Source: an uncultured Hyphomonadaceae bacterium (GTDB lineage: Bacteria; Pseudomonadota; Alphaproteobacteria; Caulobacterales; Hyphomonadaceae). Taken from it: DNA of 6,248 bases. Each line of letters opens with the position of its first letter. Positions within the stretch are counted from its first letter, which is position 1. The notes beneath the pieces are model-generated. The model saw nothing but the letters and a program-made list of their open reading frames with translations. It had not been told where the DNA came from and searched no databases. Below are positions 1 to 5,602 of the stretch, in pieces. The DNA lies in contig CALMWO010000286.1 in the NCBI GenBank assembly GCA_937873805.1, positions 1 to 6,248 of the forward strand, given 5' to 3'. Made by a program: the position numbers and the translations under genes.

Positions 1-348
1 GTGAATGGCGGCGGCAAGGCGCCGGAAGCGGTGGTGTTCTTCTTTTCACGGAACCTGCGCGACGAACCCTTGCCCGAGCTGATGGCGGCGCTCATGGCGG
101 GCGAGACGCTCTCGCTGAAACTGATCGCGGCGGATGGCCGTCTCATGCTCGTCGATGCTCTCTATGCTCACGGCTATGAAAGCGCGTTGAAGCAAGGAGC
201 CGACGCCCTTGCAGATCCTGAAATCAGCCAACCGATCATCGCGCGCTGCGAGCGCTTTGCGACCGAGGCCGACGAATTCTGGAAGATTGCGGACGTGACG
301 CCTGCGCTTCTGGCCTGCGATCCCAGGCCGCCAGAGCTGCGGCGCTAG
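1..348 (+). CDS. Hypothetical protein, probably the 3' part of a longer gene
   Basis: I do not recognise this protein. The reading frame is open from the first base of the window, which happens to read GTG, and ends at TAG (346-348), leaving 115 residues. No upstream sequence is available to show a ribosome binding site, so the GTG may be an internal valine codon and the gene may begin outside. The visible part is soluble and mixed alpha/beta in character, acidic in its second half, with no signal peptide, membrane segment or cysteine-rich motif; a hydrophobic VVFFF stretch near residue 11 could be a buried strand. It converges on the phosphodiesterase gene and their stop codons interlock. 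Coding status is supported by GC-rich third positions and by how neatly its end abuts the next gene. Confidence 0.6.
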   Translation: MNGGGKAPEAVVFFFSRNLRDEPLPELMAALMAGETLSLKLIAADGRLMLVDALYAHGYESALKQGADALADPEISQPIIARCERFATEADEFWKIADVTPALLACDPRPPELRR

Positions 349-1346
349 CGTCCCTGCTTGCGTAGTTCGGGGCCGATCAGTTCGATGCGGTTGGTCCAGA
401 CATACCCGGCAAACCCGTCCGGTATCGCCGAGATCTGATCGATGGAATCGATTCCGGTCGATCCAATATCGCCGCTCGAGAATGGCCCAAGCAGGATGAC
501 GGACGAGCCCGCCGCTTCCATGCGCTTGGTGAATTTGTGAGGCCAGCCCCACACCGCCCAGGCAAGATTGGACGGCACGACGACAATCGTGTTGCTGCAT
601 GACGACGGTACAAATCCTGTCCAGCCGGTGAGTTCGTAGTCAACGAGGCACTTCATCATCGAGCGGCCGGAATAACCCCTCAATCCCGCGATCAATGCGA
701 TGCTTCTGTCGGTCGGTTCAGCGCCGCCATAGCTGGCCCAGATCGCATTGCGCCATTCCGGATGCGCCTTGATGAGGGCTGCAAGCGCATCGCCTTCCTC
801 GGGTCTCCGGCTCTTGAAGTTGATCAGGAAAGCCTTGTCCGGAAAGCGCGTCAGCACGTCCTCCAGCGTGGGCATCATGCCGACGCCTTTTCCACGCAGC
901 GGGAAGGTCTTTCCGCCATCGGCTGTGTAGCCATAACCGATGTCGAGCGATTTCAGATAAGCGATGCCGAGGTCTTCCGTCACGCCCTTGCCATCGGTGC
1001 GGCAGTCGACGGTCCAATCGTGCATGACGGCGAATACATTGTCGGGCGTCAGATGAATGTCGAGTTCGACAACATCGGCGCCGGCGGCGAAAGCGGCTTC
1101 CATCGATGGCAGGGTGTTCTCGATCAGATCATGGGTTGGCGGATAAATGCGATCCGCCGTGCAGGTGTCATTGCCGACGCCCTCGCGCGCGAAAACCTGA
1201 TGCACGCCGCGATGGCTCAGCAAGTTGACGCGCTTCGCGCCATGCGGAGGTTCGAACCATGAGGCGTTGTAAAGGATCACCGCGACCAGCAGGGCGCCCG
1301 CAGCGCCGAGCACCCAGAGAGCGATCCTGCCGATCTTTTTCAACAT
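345..1346 (-). CDS. Membrane-anchored glycerophosphodiester phosphodiesterase family protein
   Basis: Family members hydrolyse glycerophosphodiesters to glycerol-3-phosphate and an alcohol on a TIM barrel. Residues 1-26 form a basic N-terminus (LKKIGR) plus one hydrophobic helix, so the domain should sit in the periplasm on an inner-membrane anchor. Family signatures are clear: HRG (45-47), ENT (76-78), the metal site ELD (94-96), HD (109-110) with R116 after it, and a C-terminal YVWTNRIE. Two things are odd: the family's third metal-binding Glu (E-x-K) appears as Asn176 in INFKS, and about 28 residues separate HRG from ENT. Four cysteines (62, 115, 233, 250) could form disulfides. I chose ATG at 1346 because GGGGG lies 9 nt upstream; ATG at 1355 (three residues longer) directly abuts that GGGGG. 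It is probably the last gene of a three-gene operon, 37-46 nt after its neighbour. Substrate is unknown. Confidence 0.88.
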   Translation of the reverse strand: MLKKIGRIALWVLGAAGALLVAVILYNASWFEPPHGAKRVNLLSHRGVHQVFAREGVGNDTCTADRIYPPTHDLIENTLPSMEAAFAAGADVVELDIHLTPDNVFAVMHDWTVDCRTDGKGVTEDLGIAYLKSLDIGYGYTADGGKTFPLRGKGVGMMPTLEDVLTRFPDKAFLINFKSRRPEEGDALAALIKAHPEWRNAIWASYGGAEPTDRSIALIAGLRGYSGRSMMKCLVDYELTGWTGFVPSSCSNTIVVVPSNLAWAVWGWPHKFTKRMEAAGSSVILLGPFSSGDIGSTGIDSIDQISAIPDGFAGYVWTNRIELIGPELRKQGR

Positions 1347-1355
1347 CACGTTCAT

Positions 1356-1360
1356 CCCCC
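1356..1360 (-). promoter_or_regulatory. Shine-Dalgarno that decides the phosphodiesterase start
   Basis: GGGGG on the minus strand lies 9 nt before ATG 1346 and 0 nt before ATG 1355. Only the inner ATG has workable spacing, although a GGG a few bases further upstream could still serve the outer ATG. Confidence 0.45.
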
Positions 1361-1392
1361 GACCCGGCGCCGAGAAGAGATAGCGGAGGGCG

Positions 1393-1959
1393 TCAGTACA
1401 AATCGCCCGGCGGCAGATTCGATGCGCGCTCCACGCAGGTCGCGACCGGAATGCGCAGGGCGCTGGCTGCGTAATCGCCTTCGGCTTTCTTGCCGAAGGC
1501 GAGAGTGTAGTAAGCCCAGTCCTCGCCCTTGCTGACGCCTTCGGCTCTCAGCTTTGCGATCCCGGCTGAATCCAGCTTCTTCTGCATGTCCAGCAAAGGC
1601 GCGCCCTTGTCGGGGTGGTCTGTCTTGATCTTCACGCTGAACTCGGCGCCCAGCACGCCCGAGCAATAGAGATCGTCCTTCGCTTCCTGCGAGCCGAGCG
1701 CGGTGTAGTCGATTTCGGGTTCTGCGGGCGTCGCCGGCGTGCCGGCGCCGAGCACGCTGGTCGGAGCTGTCACCGTCGTGTTGAGGGAGGACAGGTCCGG
1801 CATCGGGAACTCAACCTCAGGCGCGGATATCCGCGGCAGGCTGGCAAGCCGGCGCTCCATGATCTCGCGCTCGCTCGGCTGCGTCATGCGGAAGATCATG
1901 CCGCCGCCGAACACGATGATGGCGACAACGCCGACGATCTGCGTGGGCTTCAGCTTCAT
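1393..1959 (-). CDS. Single-pass membrane-anchored protein with a C-terminal YCS...C domain, unknown function
   Basis: I recognise no known family. The 188-residue protein has a short basic N-terminus, one hydrophobic helix at about residues 8-23 and no lipobox or clear cleavage site, so it is probably an anchored periplasmic protein. A charged stretch (SEREIMERRL, 29-38) follows, then a Pro/Ala/Thr-rich linker (about 52-82). The C-terminal domain opens with GSQEAKDDLYCS (89-100) and ends with CVERASNLP (175-183); Cys99 and Cys175 could pair in a disulfide. The upstream lipoprotein has the same motif, the same closing Cys-x-x-Arg-Ala-x-x-Leu-Pro and similar linker architecture, so I infer the two are paralogues. 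The ATG is supported by GGGGGA (1965-1970) 5 nt upstream. It starts 24 nt after the lipoprotein stop, consistent with one transcript. Confidence 0.82.
   Translation of the reverse strand: MKLKPTQIVGVVAIIVFGGGMIFRMTQPSEREIMERRLASLPRISAPEVEFPMPDLSSLNTTVTAPTSVLGAGTPATPAEPEIDYTALGSQEAKDDLYCSGVLGAEFSVKIKTDHPDKGAPLLDMQKKLDSAGIAKLRAEGVSKGEDWAYYTLAFGKKAEGDYAASALRIPVATCVERASNLPPGDLY
1659..1695. repeat. 37-bp direct repeat, copy 1 (in the membrane-anchored protein gene)
   Basis: These 37 bases are identical to 2256-2292 in the same orientation, and the identity stops at both flanks. It encodes GSQEAKDDLYCS with every synonymous position the same as in the other copy. Confidence 0.95.
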
Positions 1960-1983
1960 ATCCGTCCCCCAGTCGTGTGTCGG

Positions 1984-2463
1984 CTATTCCGGTATGGGCA
2001 GTGCGGTCGCGCGCTTGTTGCACTCATCGAGAGAAATGCGCGGCTTCTTCGCCTTGATGTCTTTTTCCACCTGCGCCGCGTAGGCGTCGGAGATGATGCG
2101 CGCATGCGTGGCGTGGGCGGCCTTCTCGGCGACGATCTTGTTGTTGATGCCCGCTTCGCCGATCAGGAAGCCGAGCGTCTGCGCCTTGCGCAGCAACGCC
2201 TCGTCAACCGGGGCGAGCGCGTCCGACACGTCGGGGTTCTCGATGTAGATCATGGCCGAGCAATAGAGATCGTCCTTCGCTTCCTGCGAGCCCACGGCGA
2301 GCGGATCGGCGGGCGGCGGGGGAACGCCGGGCGTCTGCGGCGCTTCGGGGGCGGGGCCTGCAAGCTTCGCGTCTGATGCAGCTTCAGGCGCAGTCGGCGG
2401 GCCGCTGCACGCGGAGGCGAAAGCGACAGCGCCGAGGGTGGCAAGGATGGTGCGAACAGTCAT
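1984..2463 (-). CDS. Proline-rich lipoprotein with a C-terminal YCS...C domain, unknown function
   Basis: I recognise no known family. The 159-residue product starts with a lipoprotein-type signal: basic MTVR, a hydrophobic core, then FASAC with Cys19 as the likely lipidated residue. The box is imperfect because Ala, not Leu, is at -3. Residues 21-55 are a Pro/Ala-rich spacer including four prolines in a row, a typical envelope linker. The folded part begins with GSQEAKDDLYCS (58-69) and ends with CNKRATALP (148-156); Cys68 and Cys148 are candidate disulfide partners. Both segments match the downstream gene product, so I infer paralogy. The frame is open 26 codons further upstream (to 2541), but that extension is Arg/Cys-rich and would bury the signal peptide, while ATG 2463 has GGGAG 7 nt upstream. 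It is the probable first gene of the operon running to 345. Confidence 0.82.
   Translation of the reverse strand: MTVRTILATLGAVAFASACSGPPTAPEAASDAKLAGPAPEAPQTPGVPPPPADPLAVGSQEAKDDLYCSAMIYIENPDVSDALAPVDEALLRKAQTLGFLIGEAGINNKIVAEKAAHATHARIISDAYAAQVEKDIKAKKPRISLDECNKRATALPIPE
2256..2292. repeat. 37-bp direct repeat, copy 2 (in the lipoprotein gene)
   Basis: Identical to 1659-1695, in the same frame and orientation, 597 bp away. It falls just after the Pro/Ala-rich linker of the lipoprotein, at the same architectural point as in the other gene. Confidence 0.95.
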
Positions 2464-2470
2464 GGCGATT

Positions 2471-2475
2471 CTCCC
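2471..2475 (-). promoter_or_regulatory. Shine-Dalgarno fixing the lipoprotein start
   Basis: GGGAG on the minus strand ends 7 nt before ATG 2463. It supports the short form with an N-terminal lipoprotein signal over the in-frame upstream start at 2541. Confidence 0.6.
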
Positions 2476-2487
2476 GCAAGTCGACCG

Positions 2488-2515
2488 TTGATAGCGCAGC
2501 GCGCGATACCGGCAA
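2488..2515 (-). promoter_or_regulatory. Candidate sigma-70-type promoter for the lipoprotein operon
   Basis: On the minus strand TTGCCG (2510-2515) is followed after 16 nt by TATCAA (2488-2493). Transcription would start near 2481, giving a short leader that still contains the GGGAG ribosome binding site. Sequence match only. Confidence 0.4.
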
Positions 2516-2535
2516 CAGGCCCGGATCAGTCCGGC

Positions 2536-2564
2536 CTTCAAGCTAGCGCGAATAGTCCTATACC
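2536..2564 (+). promoter_or_regulatory. Candidate promoter giving a leaderless exporter mRNA
   Basis: CTTCAA (2536-2541), 17 nt, then TATACC (2559-2564). Exactly 6 nt separate the -10 from ATG 2571, so +1 would coincide with the A of the start codon. No Shine-Dalgarno lies before this ATG, as expected for a leaderless message. The -35 is weak (four of six to CTTGAC). Confidence 0.4.
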
Positions 2565-2570
2565 CGCGCC

Positions 2571-3197
2571 ATGGAGTTTTTGGTCTGGATCAACTTCACA
2601 TTACTGTTCCTGGCTGGCGGCCTGACGCCCGGCCCAGCGGTCATGCTCGTGACCACAGCCTCGATCCGCTATGGCTTCTGGCCATCCATGGTTCCTGCCG
2701 TGGGTATCTGTGTGGCCAATCTGGTCTGGATCGCACTGGCTGCTTCCGGCGTCGCCGTGCTGGCCAAAGCGTTCCCGGAAGCTTTCCTGCTGTTCAAGCT
2801 GGCGGGTATCGCCTTCATCGTCTGGCTGGCCTGGAGAACCGCCTTCGGTGCGCCGGTTGATCTCCTGCGCCGCGAACCGCCGCCGCGCCGCAAGCTGTTC
2901 GTTCACGGCATCTGCCTGCAACTCGCGAACCCGAATGCGCTGGTCTATTTCGGCGGCCTGCTGCCTACCTACTTCAACCCGGAGCACGATCTCATCCCGC
3001 AGATCGTGATCAGCATGGCGACGGTAACCGTCTGCGAGATGTTCGGGCTCATCGTCTATGCGGGCGGGGCGGACGTGCTGGCGCGCCGTTTCCAGTCGCA
3101 GGCATTCTCACGCTGGTTCTTCCGCATCGCCGCACTGGCGATGGTGATCTCAGCCAGCTTCGCCGTTTACCTCACCCGGGTTGCGACCGGGCGGTAA
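2571..3197 (+). CDS. LysE/RhtB family amino-acid-type exporter
   Basis: Family members are inner-membrane proteins that export amino acids or related small molecules using the proton gradient. The 208-residue length is normal for the family. The signature LTPGPAV (18-24) follows the first hydrophobic stretch, and NPNALVYF (120-127) matches the conserved NP segment at the start of the C-terminal half. Hydrophobic segments lie at about 4-28, 40-66, 71-90, 111-133, 143-165 and 181-202, giving the expected six helices, with a basic Pro/Arg-rich cytoplasmic loop at 94-108 between the halves. The start places TPGP at the usual distance from the N-terminus. It is divergent from the lipoprotein operon across 107 bp and convergent with the small lipoprotein gene. 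Substrate cannot be told; homoserine/threonine-type names for this family are often unproven. Confidence 0.93.
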   Translation: MEFLVWINFTLLFLAGGLTPGPAVMLVTTASIRYGFWPSMVPAVGICVANLVWIALAASGVAVLAKAFPEAFLLFKLAGIAFIVWLAWRTAFGAPVDLLRREPPPRRKLFVHGICLQLANPNALVYFGGLLPTYFNPEHDLIPQIVISMATVTVCEMFGLIVYAGGADVLARRFQSQAFSRWFFRIAALAMVISASFAVYLTRVATGR

Positions 3198-3198
3198 A

Positions 3199-3249
3199 GC
3201 ATCGCGCCGAAAAGTGTGTCGCGGTTTTCGGCAAAGCGATGCGAAAACC
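3199..3249. repeat. Palindromic intergenic element with alternative hairpins
   Basis: The element starts one base after the exporter stop codon. GCATCGC (3199-3205) pairs with GCGATGC (3236-3242), and inside it CCGAAAA (3207-3213) pairs with TTTTCGG (3225-3231). A competing 8-bp stem joins GGTTTTCG (3223-3230) to CGAAAACC (3242-3249). Neither strand has a strong T-run afterwards, so it is not a classic terminator, though its position between convergent genes fits a transcript-end or mRNA-stabilising role. From memory, related palindromes with GCCGAAAAGTGTG and GCGGTTTTCGG cores are scattered between genes in Rhizobiales and relatives; whether this is a member needs a genome search. Confidence 0.6.
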
Positions 3250-3267
3250 AGAAACGAAAGCGAAGCT

Positions 3268-3504
3268 TTAGTCGCCGATCTGGCCGGTGCGAACCGGGAG
3301 CTGGTGCGGGGACACGTCCGGCACTGTGTCGCTGCGCACGCTGGCGTCGACGCGGCAACGGTCGCGCTCGACCGGATCATTTTCGAAGTGCGCGAGGCAC
3401 ACGTTTTCCTGCGTGAGATCCGTCTCGGGCTTTCCGCCCGTGCTGCAGGCCGACATGGCAAGCCCGACTGCCAGACACGGCACGGCAAGGATGAGGCGCT
3501 TCAT
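3268..3504 (-). CDS. Small putative lipoprotein with a C-x13-C pair
   Basis: I do not recognise the family. The 78-residue product begins with a good lipoprotein signal: MKR, a hydrophobic core, then AMSAC with Cys20 as the lipid-modified residue; Met at -3 is tolerated but not ideal. The mature part of about 58 residues is polar and contains Cys36 and Cys50, set in VCLAHF and RDRCR, which could form one disulfide. Asp and Glu are frequent around the pair. The ATG has AGAGGA 8 nt upstream. It starts 39 nt after the cupin stop on the same strand and may be co-transcribed with it. It does not share the YCS motif of the larger lipoprotein at 1984-2463. Signal sequence, ribosome binding site and clean spacing make it a likely real gene. 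Confidence 0.72.
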   Translation of the reverse strand: MKRLILAVPCLAVGLAMSACSTGGKPETDLTQENVCLAHFENDPVERDRCRVDASVRSDTVPDVSPHQLPVRTGQIGD

Positions 3505-3543
3505 GTCGTTGTTCCTCTCAACTACTCTAACGCACAGATAGGA

Positions 3544-4101
3544 TCAGTGGACGCCGCCCGGGAGCGCCCGGTCGATCAAAACGGCGAGAAGCAGGGCAGG
3601 CCCGCCATGCGCCTCCCAGCCATGGCTCGTCCCGCGCTGGATGACAATCTGCCCCGGCTTGATCCGGGTGCGCGATTTATCGAGCACGAGGTCGACCTCG
3701 CCCTTCAGCAGGCAGATCACGTCGATCGACGATGTCTTGTGCATCGCCGGGTGTCTGGACTGGTCGGTCAGGTGGTCTTCCGCGTCGAACGACGCAAAGC
3801 GCTGGCGCGCGGCGGCGTTCAGCACATCGCGCGGCACGCCCTCGGGCGGCGGGTTGATAACGAACCAGCGGACTTTGACATTGCCCGGCGCAGGCGACAG
3901 CACGCAGCGTTCCGGGCCGAGGTCAGTCTGGTCTTTGGGATCGAGCGGGCCGCTGGCTGCATCGTGCCAGATGTCGAACAGACCACCGAGGTTGGGTTCG
4001 CCATTGCTGGCCGAGGGCGGGCCATCGAGAATGACGACGCTGTCGCCCGAAGCATCGTCGCCCGTGATGACGCGGCGCATGATGGCGGCGAAATCGTCCA
4101 T
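3544..4101 (-). CDS. Cupin domain-containing protein
   Basis: This is a soluble protein of 185 residues with a C-terminal cupin barrel. The barrel motifs are HKTSSIDV (121-128) followed by LKGEVDLVLD (132-141), and KPGQIVIQRGTSHGW (148-162), closing with AVLIDR. His121 and His160 are the obvious metal-ligand candidates; the classical HxH of cupin motif 1 is absent, as in the subfamily with an H-x-T-x-S-x-D signature, whose members I know only as uncharacterised cupins. The N-terminal half (RRVITGDDASGDSVV, then a WF strand near 79-80) is typical of the same group. I start at ATG 4101, with AGGG 7 nt upstream; a TTG at 4116 would add five residues and also has AGGG nearby. It lies 74 nt after tag and 39 nt before the small lipoprotein. 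Reaction, metal and substrate are unknown. Confidence 0.87.
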   Translation of the reverse strand: MDDFAAIMRRVITGDDASGDSVVILDGPPSASNGEPNLGGLFDIWHDAASGPLDPKDQTDLGPERCVLSPAPGNVKVRWFVINPPPEGVPRDVLNAAARQRFASFDAEDHLTDQSRHPAMHKTSSIDVICLLKGEVDLVLDKSRTRIKPGQIVIQRGTSHGWEAHGGPALLLAVLIDRALPGGVH

Positions 4102-4175
4102 GTTCCGGCCCTGCAATAATCCCTGTCACAAGCTAGCATCGGGGTTGGACGTCCCGAAGCAATAGTTTGCGCCTT

Positions 4176-4784
4176 CTAGCCGGCCTTGCGCGCGGCCTTT
4201 TCCAGCTTCTGGATTTCCTTGTGACGCGGGCAGCGAACCTCGTGATCGTTGACCATGCCCATCGCCTGCATCACGGCATAGACAATCACCGGGCCGCAGA
4301 ACTTGAAGCCGCGCTTCTTCATGTCCTTCGCGATCTGTTCGGACAGCGCCGTCTTGGCTTGCACCTTCTTCCAGTGCTCAAGCTGGTTCACCACCGGCTT
4401 GTCGCCCACGAAGCTCCAGACATAGTCGGAGAAGTCTTCGCCCCTCTCGGCCATATCGAGATAGACCTGCGCGTTCCTGATCGTCGCTGCGATCTTGATG
4501 GGTGAGCGGATGATCCCGGGGTTCTTCATCGCCTTGTCGATGCGCTTTTGCGTCCAGCGCGCGATCTTCTCGGGCTCGAACCCGTCGAATTCTTCGCGCA
4601 TCGTCTCGCGCTTGCGCAGGATGGTGATCCACGACAACCCGGCCTGATGCCCGTCGAGCTGGAACTTCTCCCACAGCGCGCGGGCATCGCGCTCGGGCAC
4701 GCCCCATTCATGATCGTGATAGCCGCGATAAAGCGCATCGCTGGAAGGCGCCCAGCCGCAGGGAATGTCGTCCAGCTTCTTCAT
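4176..4784 (-). CDS. tag: DNA-3-methyladenine glycosylase I
   Basis: Tag excises 3-methyladenine from alkylated DNA in the cytoplasm, starting base-excision repair. The 202 residues match the family end to end: CGWA (9-12), YHDHEWGVP (22-30), QAGLSWITILRKRE (47-60), GIIRSPIKI, KRGFKFCGP and NDH (179-181). The structural zinc ligands of E. coli Tag (Cys4, His17, His175, Cys179) correspond to Cys9, His23, His181 and Cys185, so the zinc snap is intact. E. coli Glu38, which contacts the damaged base, aligns with Asp44 here, a conservative change I believe is common in relatives. The start is the ATG overlapping the ygfZ stop in ATGA; the frame is open 80 codons further upstream, but that part is antisense-like, Arg-rich sequence inside ygfZ. 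Translation is probably coupled to ygfZ. The 15-residue basic tail after Cys185 is unremarkable. Confidence 0.95.
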   Translation of the reverse strand: MKKLDDIPCGWAPSSDALYRGYHDHEWGVPERDARALWEKFQLDGHQAGLSWITILRKRETMREEFDGFEPEKIARWTQKRIDKAMKNPGIIRSPIKIAATIRNAQVYLDMAERGEDFSDYVWSFVGDKPVVNQLEHWKKVQAKTALSEQIAKDMKKRGFKFCGPVIVYAVMQAMGMVNDHEVRCPRHKEIQKLEKAARKAG

Positions 4785-5602
4785 GCTTTTGCTTCTTTGG
4801 CCTCTGCCATGGCCGCGAGTTCGTCGGCCAGCCAGGGCGGGGTGTCGAACGTGATGGCCGCATCGCCTGCGGTGAGTGTCTCGTTCTTCGCCAGCGCTTC
4901 GGCCAACCGGTCGATGCGCACGCGCGCAAGCCCGGCGCCGCCGGAAATAGACGTCAGCATTCCGATTTCGAACCCGTTCGCGAGGATGGGAGCGGGGGCT
5001 GCAACGCCCTCCGCCACAGCGCATTTCAACGTCCGCCGGCGCGCCGTGCCGCGCCGCTTCATCCGCGAGACGACTTCCTGCCCGACAAAGCAGCCCTTCT
5101 TGAAATCAATGCCGCCAAGGATATCTATGTCGATGTCCGCCGGGAAAACATCTTCCGCTCCGAAATCGAAACCCTGCTCGGGAAGCCCGGCTGCAATTCG
5201 CGCGGCGTGATAGGCTGATGCATCAGAAGTCTCCCCGCTGGGGCCAATCTTCCGCCTTGGCGCGAGTGCGCTGCGAGGGTCTGCATCGCCTTCGAAAACC
5301 CAGACGCCGAGGTCCGATCGTTCTTCGATCGCAACGGCGGCGCGCAGCTTCATCATGGTCAATCGCTTCACCAGCGCAGGCGCAGCAGACGCCGCACAGT
5401 CGATCAGGATCGCGTCGCCCGCCCGCGTCAGCAGCATGTCCGCGATGACTTTTCCCTGTGGCGTCAGCAGCGCGCCATAGCGGATATCTCCCGGGGTCAT
5501 CCCGGAAGTGGACACTGTCACGATGCTATTCAGGAACGCTTCCGCATCGGCGCCGGTAACCGAAACTATCGAGCGGTGAGCGAGAAATTCTGGCGTTTGC
5601 AT
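4781..5602 (-). CDS. ygfZ: YgfZ/CAF17-type folate-binding protein
   Basis: YgfZ proteins resemble the glycine-cleavage T-protein, bind tetrahydrofolate, and help keep certain [4Fe-4S] enzymes active, including the tRNA-methylthiolating MiaB in E. coli. The signature K-G-C-x-x-G-Q-E is present as KGCFVGQE with the conserved Cys at about residue 171, followed by VVSRMKRRG. The N-terminal half shows the usual SVTGADAEAFLNS and LLTPQGKVIADM elements. Length (273) is normal for alphaproteobacterial members, which are shorter than E. coli YgfZ. The C-terminus is an Ala/Glu/Lys-rich tail. I start at ATG 5602; a TTG at 5611 would add three residues, without a ribosome binding site. The ATG also lacks a good one, and a -10-like TTAATT sits 7 nt upstream, so the message may be leaderless. 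Its stop overlaps the tag start by 4 nt. Confidence 0.93.
   Translation of the reverse strand: MQTPEFLAHRSIVSVTGADAEAFLNSIVTVSTSGMTPGDIRYGALLTPQGKVIADMLLTRAGDAILIDCAASAAPALVKRLTMMKLRAAVAIEERSDLGVWVFEGDADPRSALAPRRKIGPSGETSDASAYHAARIAAGLPEQGFDFGAEDVFPADIDIDILGGIDFKKGCFVGQEVVSRMKRRGTARRRTLKCAVAEGVAAPAPILANGFEIGMLTSISGGAGLARVRIDRLAEALAKNETLTAGDAAITFDTPPWLADELAAMAEAKEAKA

Noticed and set aside
762..1262. A 166-codon plus-strand open frame opposite the phosphodiesterase
   Set aside because: The opposite strand carries clear phosphodiesterase motifs, so this is a shadow.
1615..2376. A 253-codon plus-strand open frame opposite the two paralogous envelope genes
   Set aside because: It is Arg/His-rich, domainless and antisense to two genes that have ribosome binding sites, membrane anchors and a shared motif.
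2464..2541. A 26-residue N-terminal extension of the lipoprotein
   Set aside because: It would place Arg/Cys-rich sequence before the signal peptide, overlap the candidate promoter, and ignore the GGGAG before ATG 2463.
3199..3249. The palindrome as a simple rho-independent terminator
   Set aside because: No adequate T-run follows the stem on either strand, so I list it as a repeat-type element with possible transcript-end function.
3181..4119. A 312-codon plus-strand open frame opposite the cupin and small lipoprotein genes
   Set aside because: Its product is rich in Arg, Ala and His without any recognisable domain, and it lies antisense to two better supported genes. Long antisense frames are normal in GC-rich DNA.
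4785..5024. An 80-residue N-terminal extension of Tag
   Set aside because: It is Arg-rich out-of-frame ygfZ sequence. The ATG in the ATGA overlap gives the normal family N-terminus and the zinc-binding Cys9 at the expected place.
4548..5210. A 220-codon plus-strand open frame opposite tag and ygfZ
   Set aside because: Both opposite genes are firmly identified by family signatures, and this product shows none.
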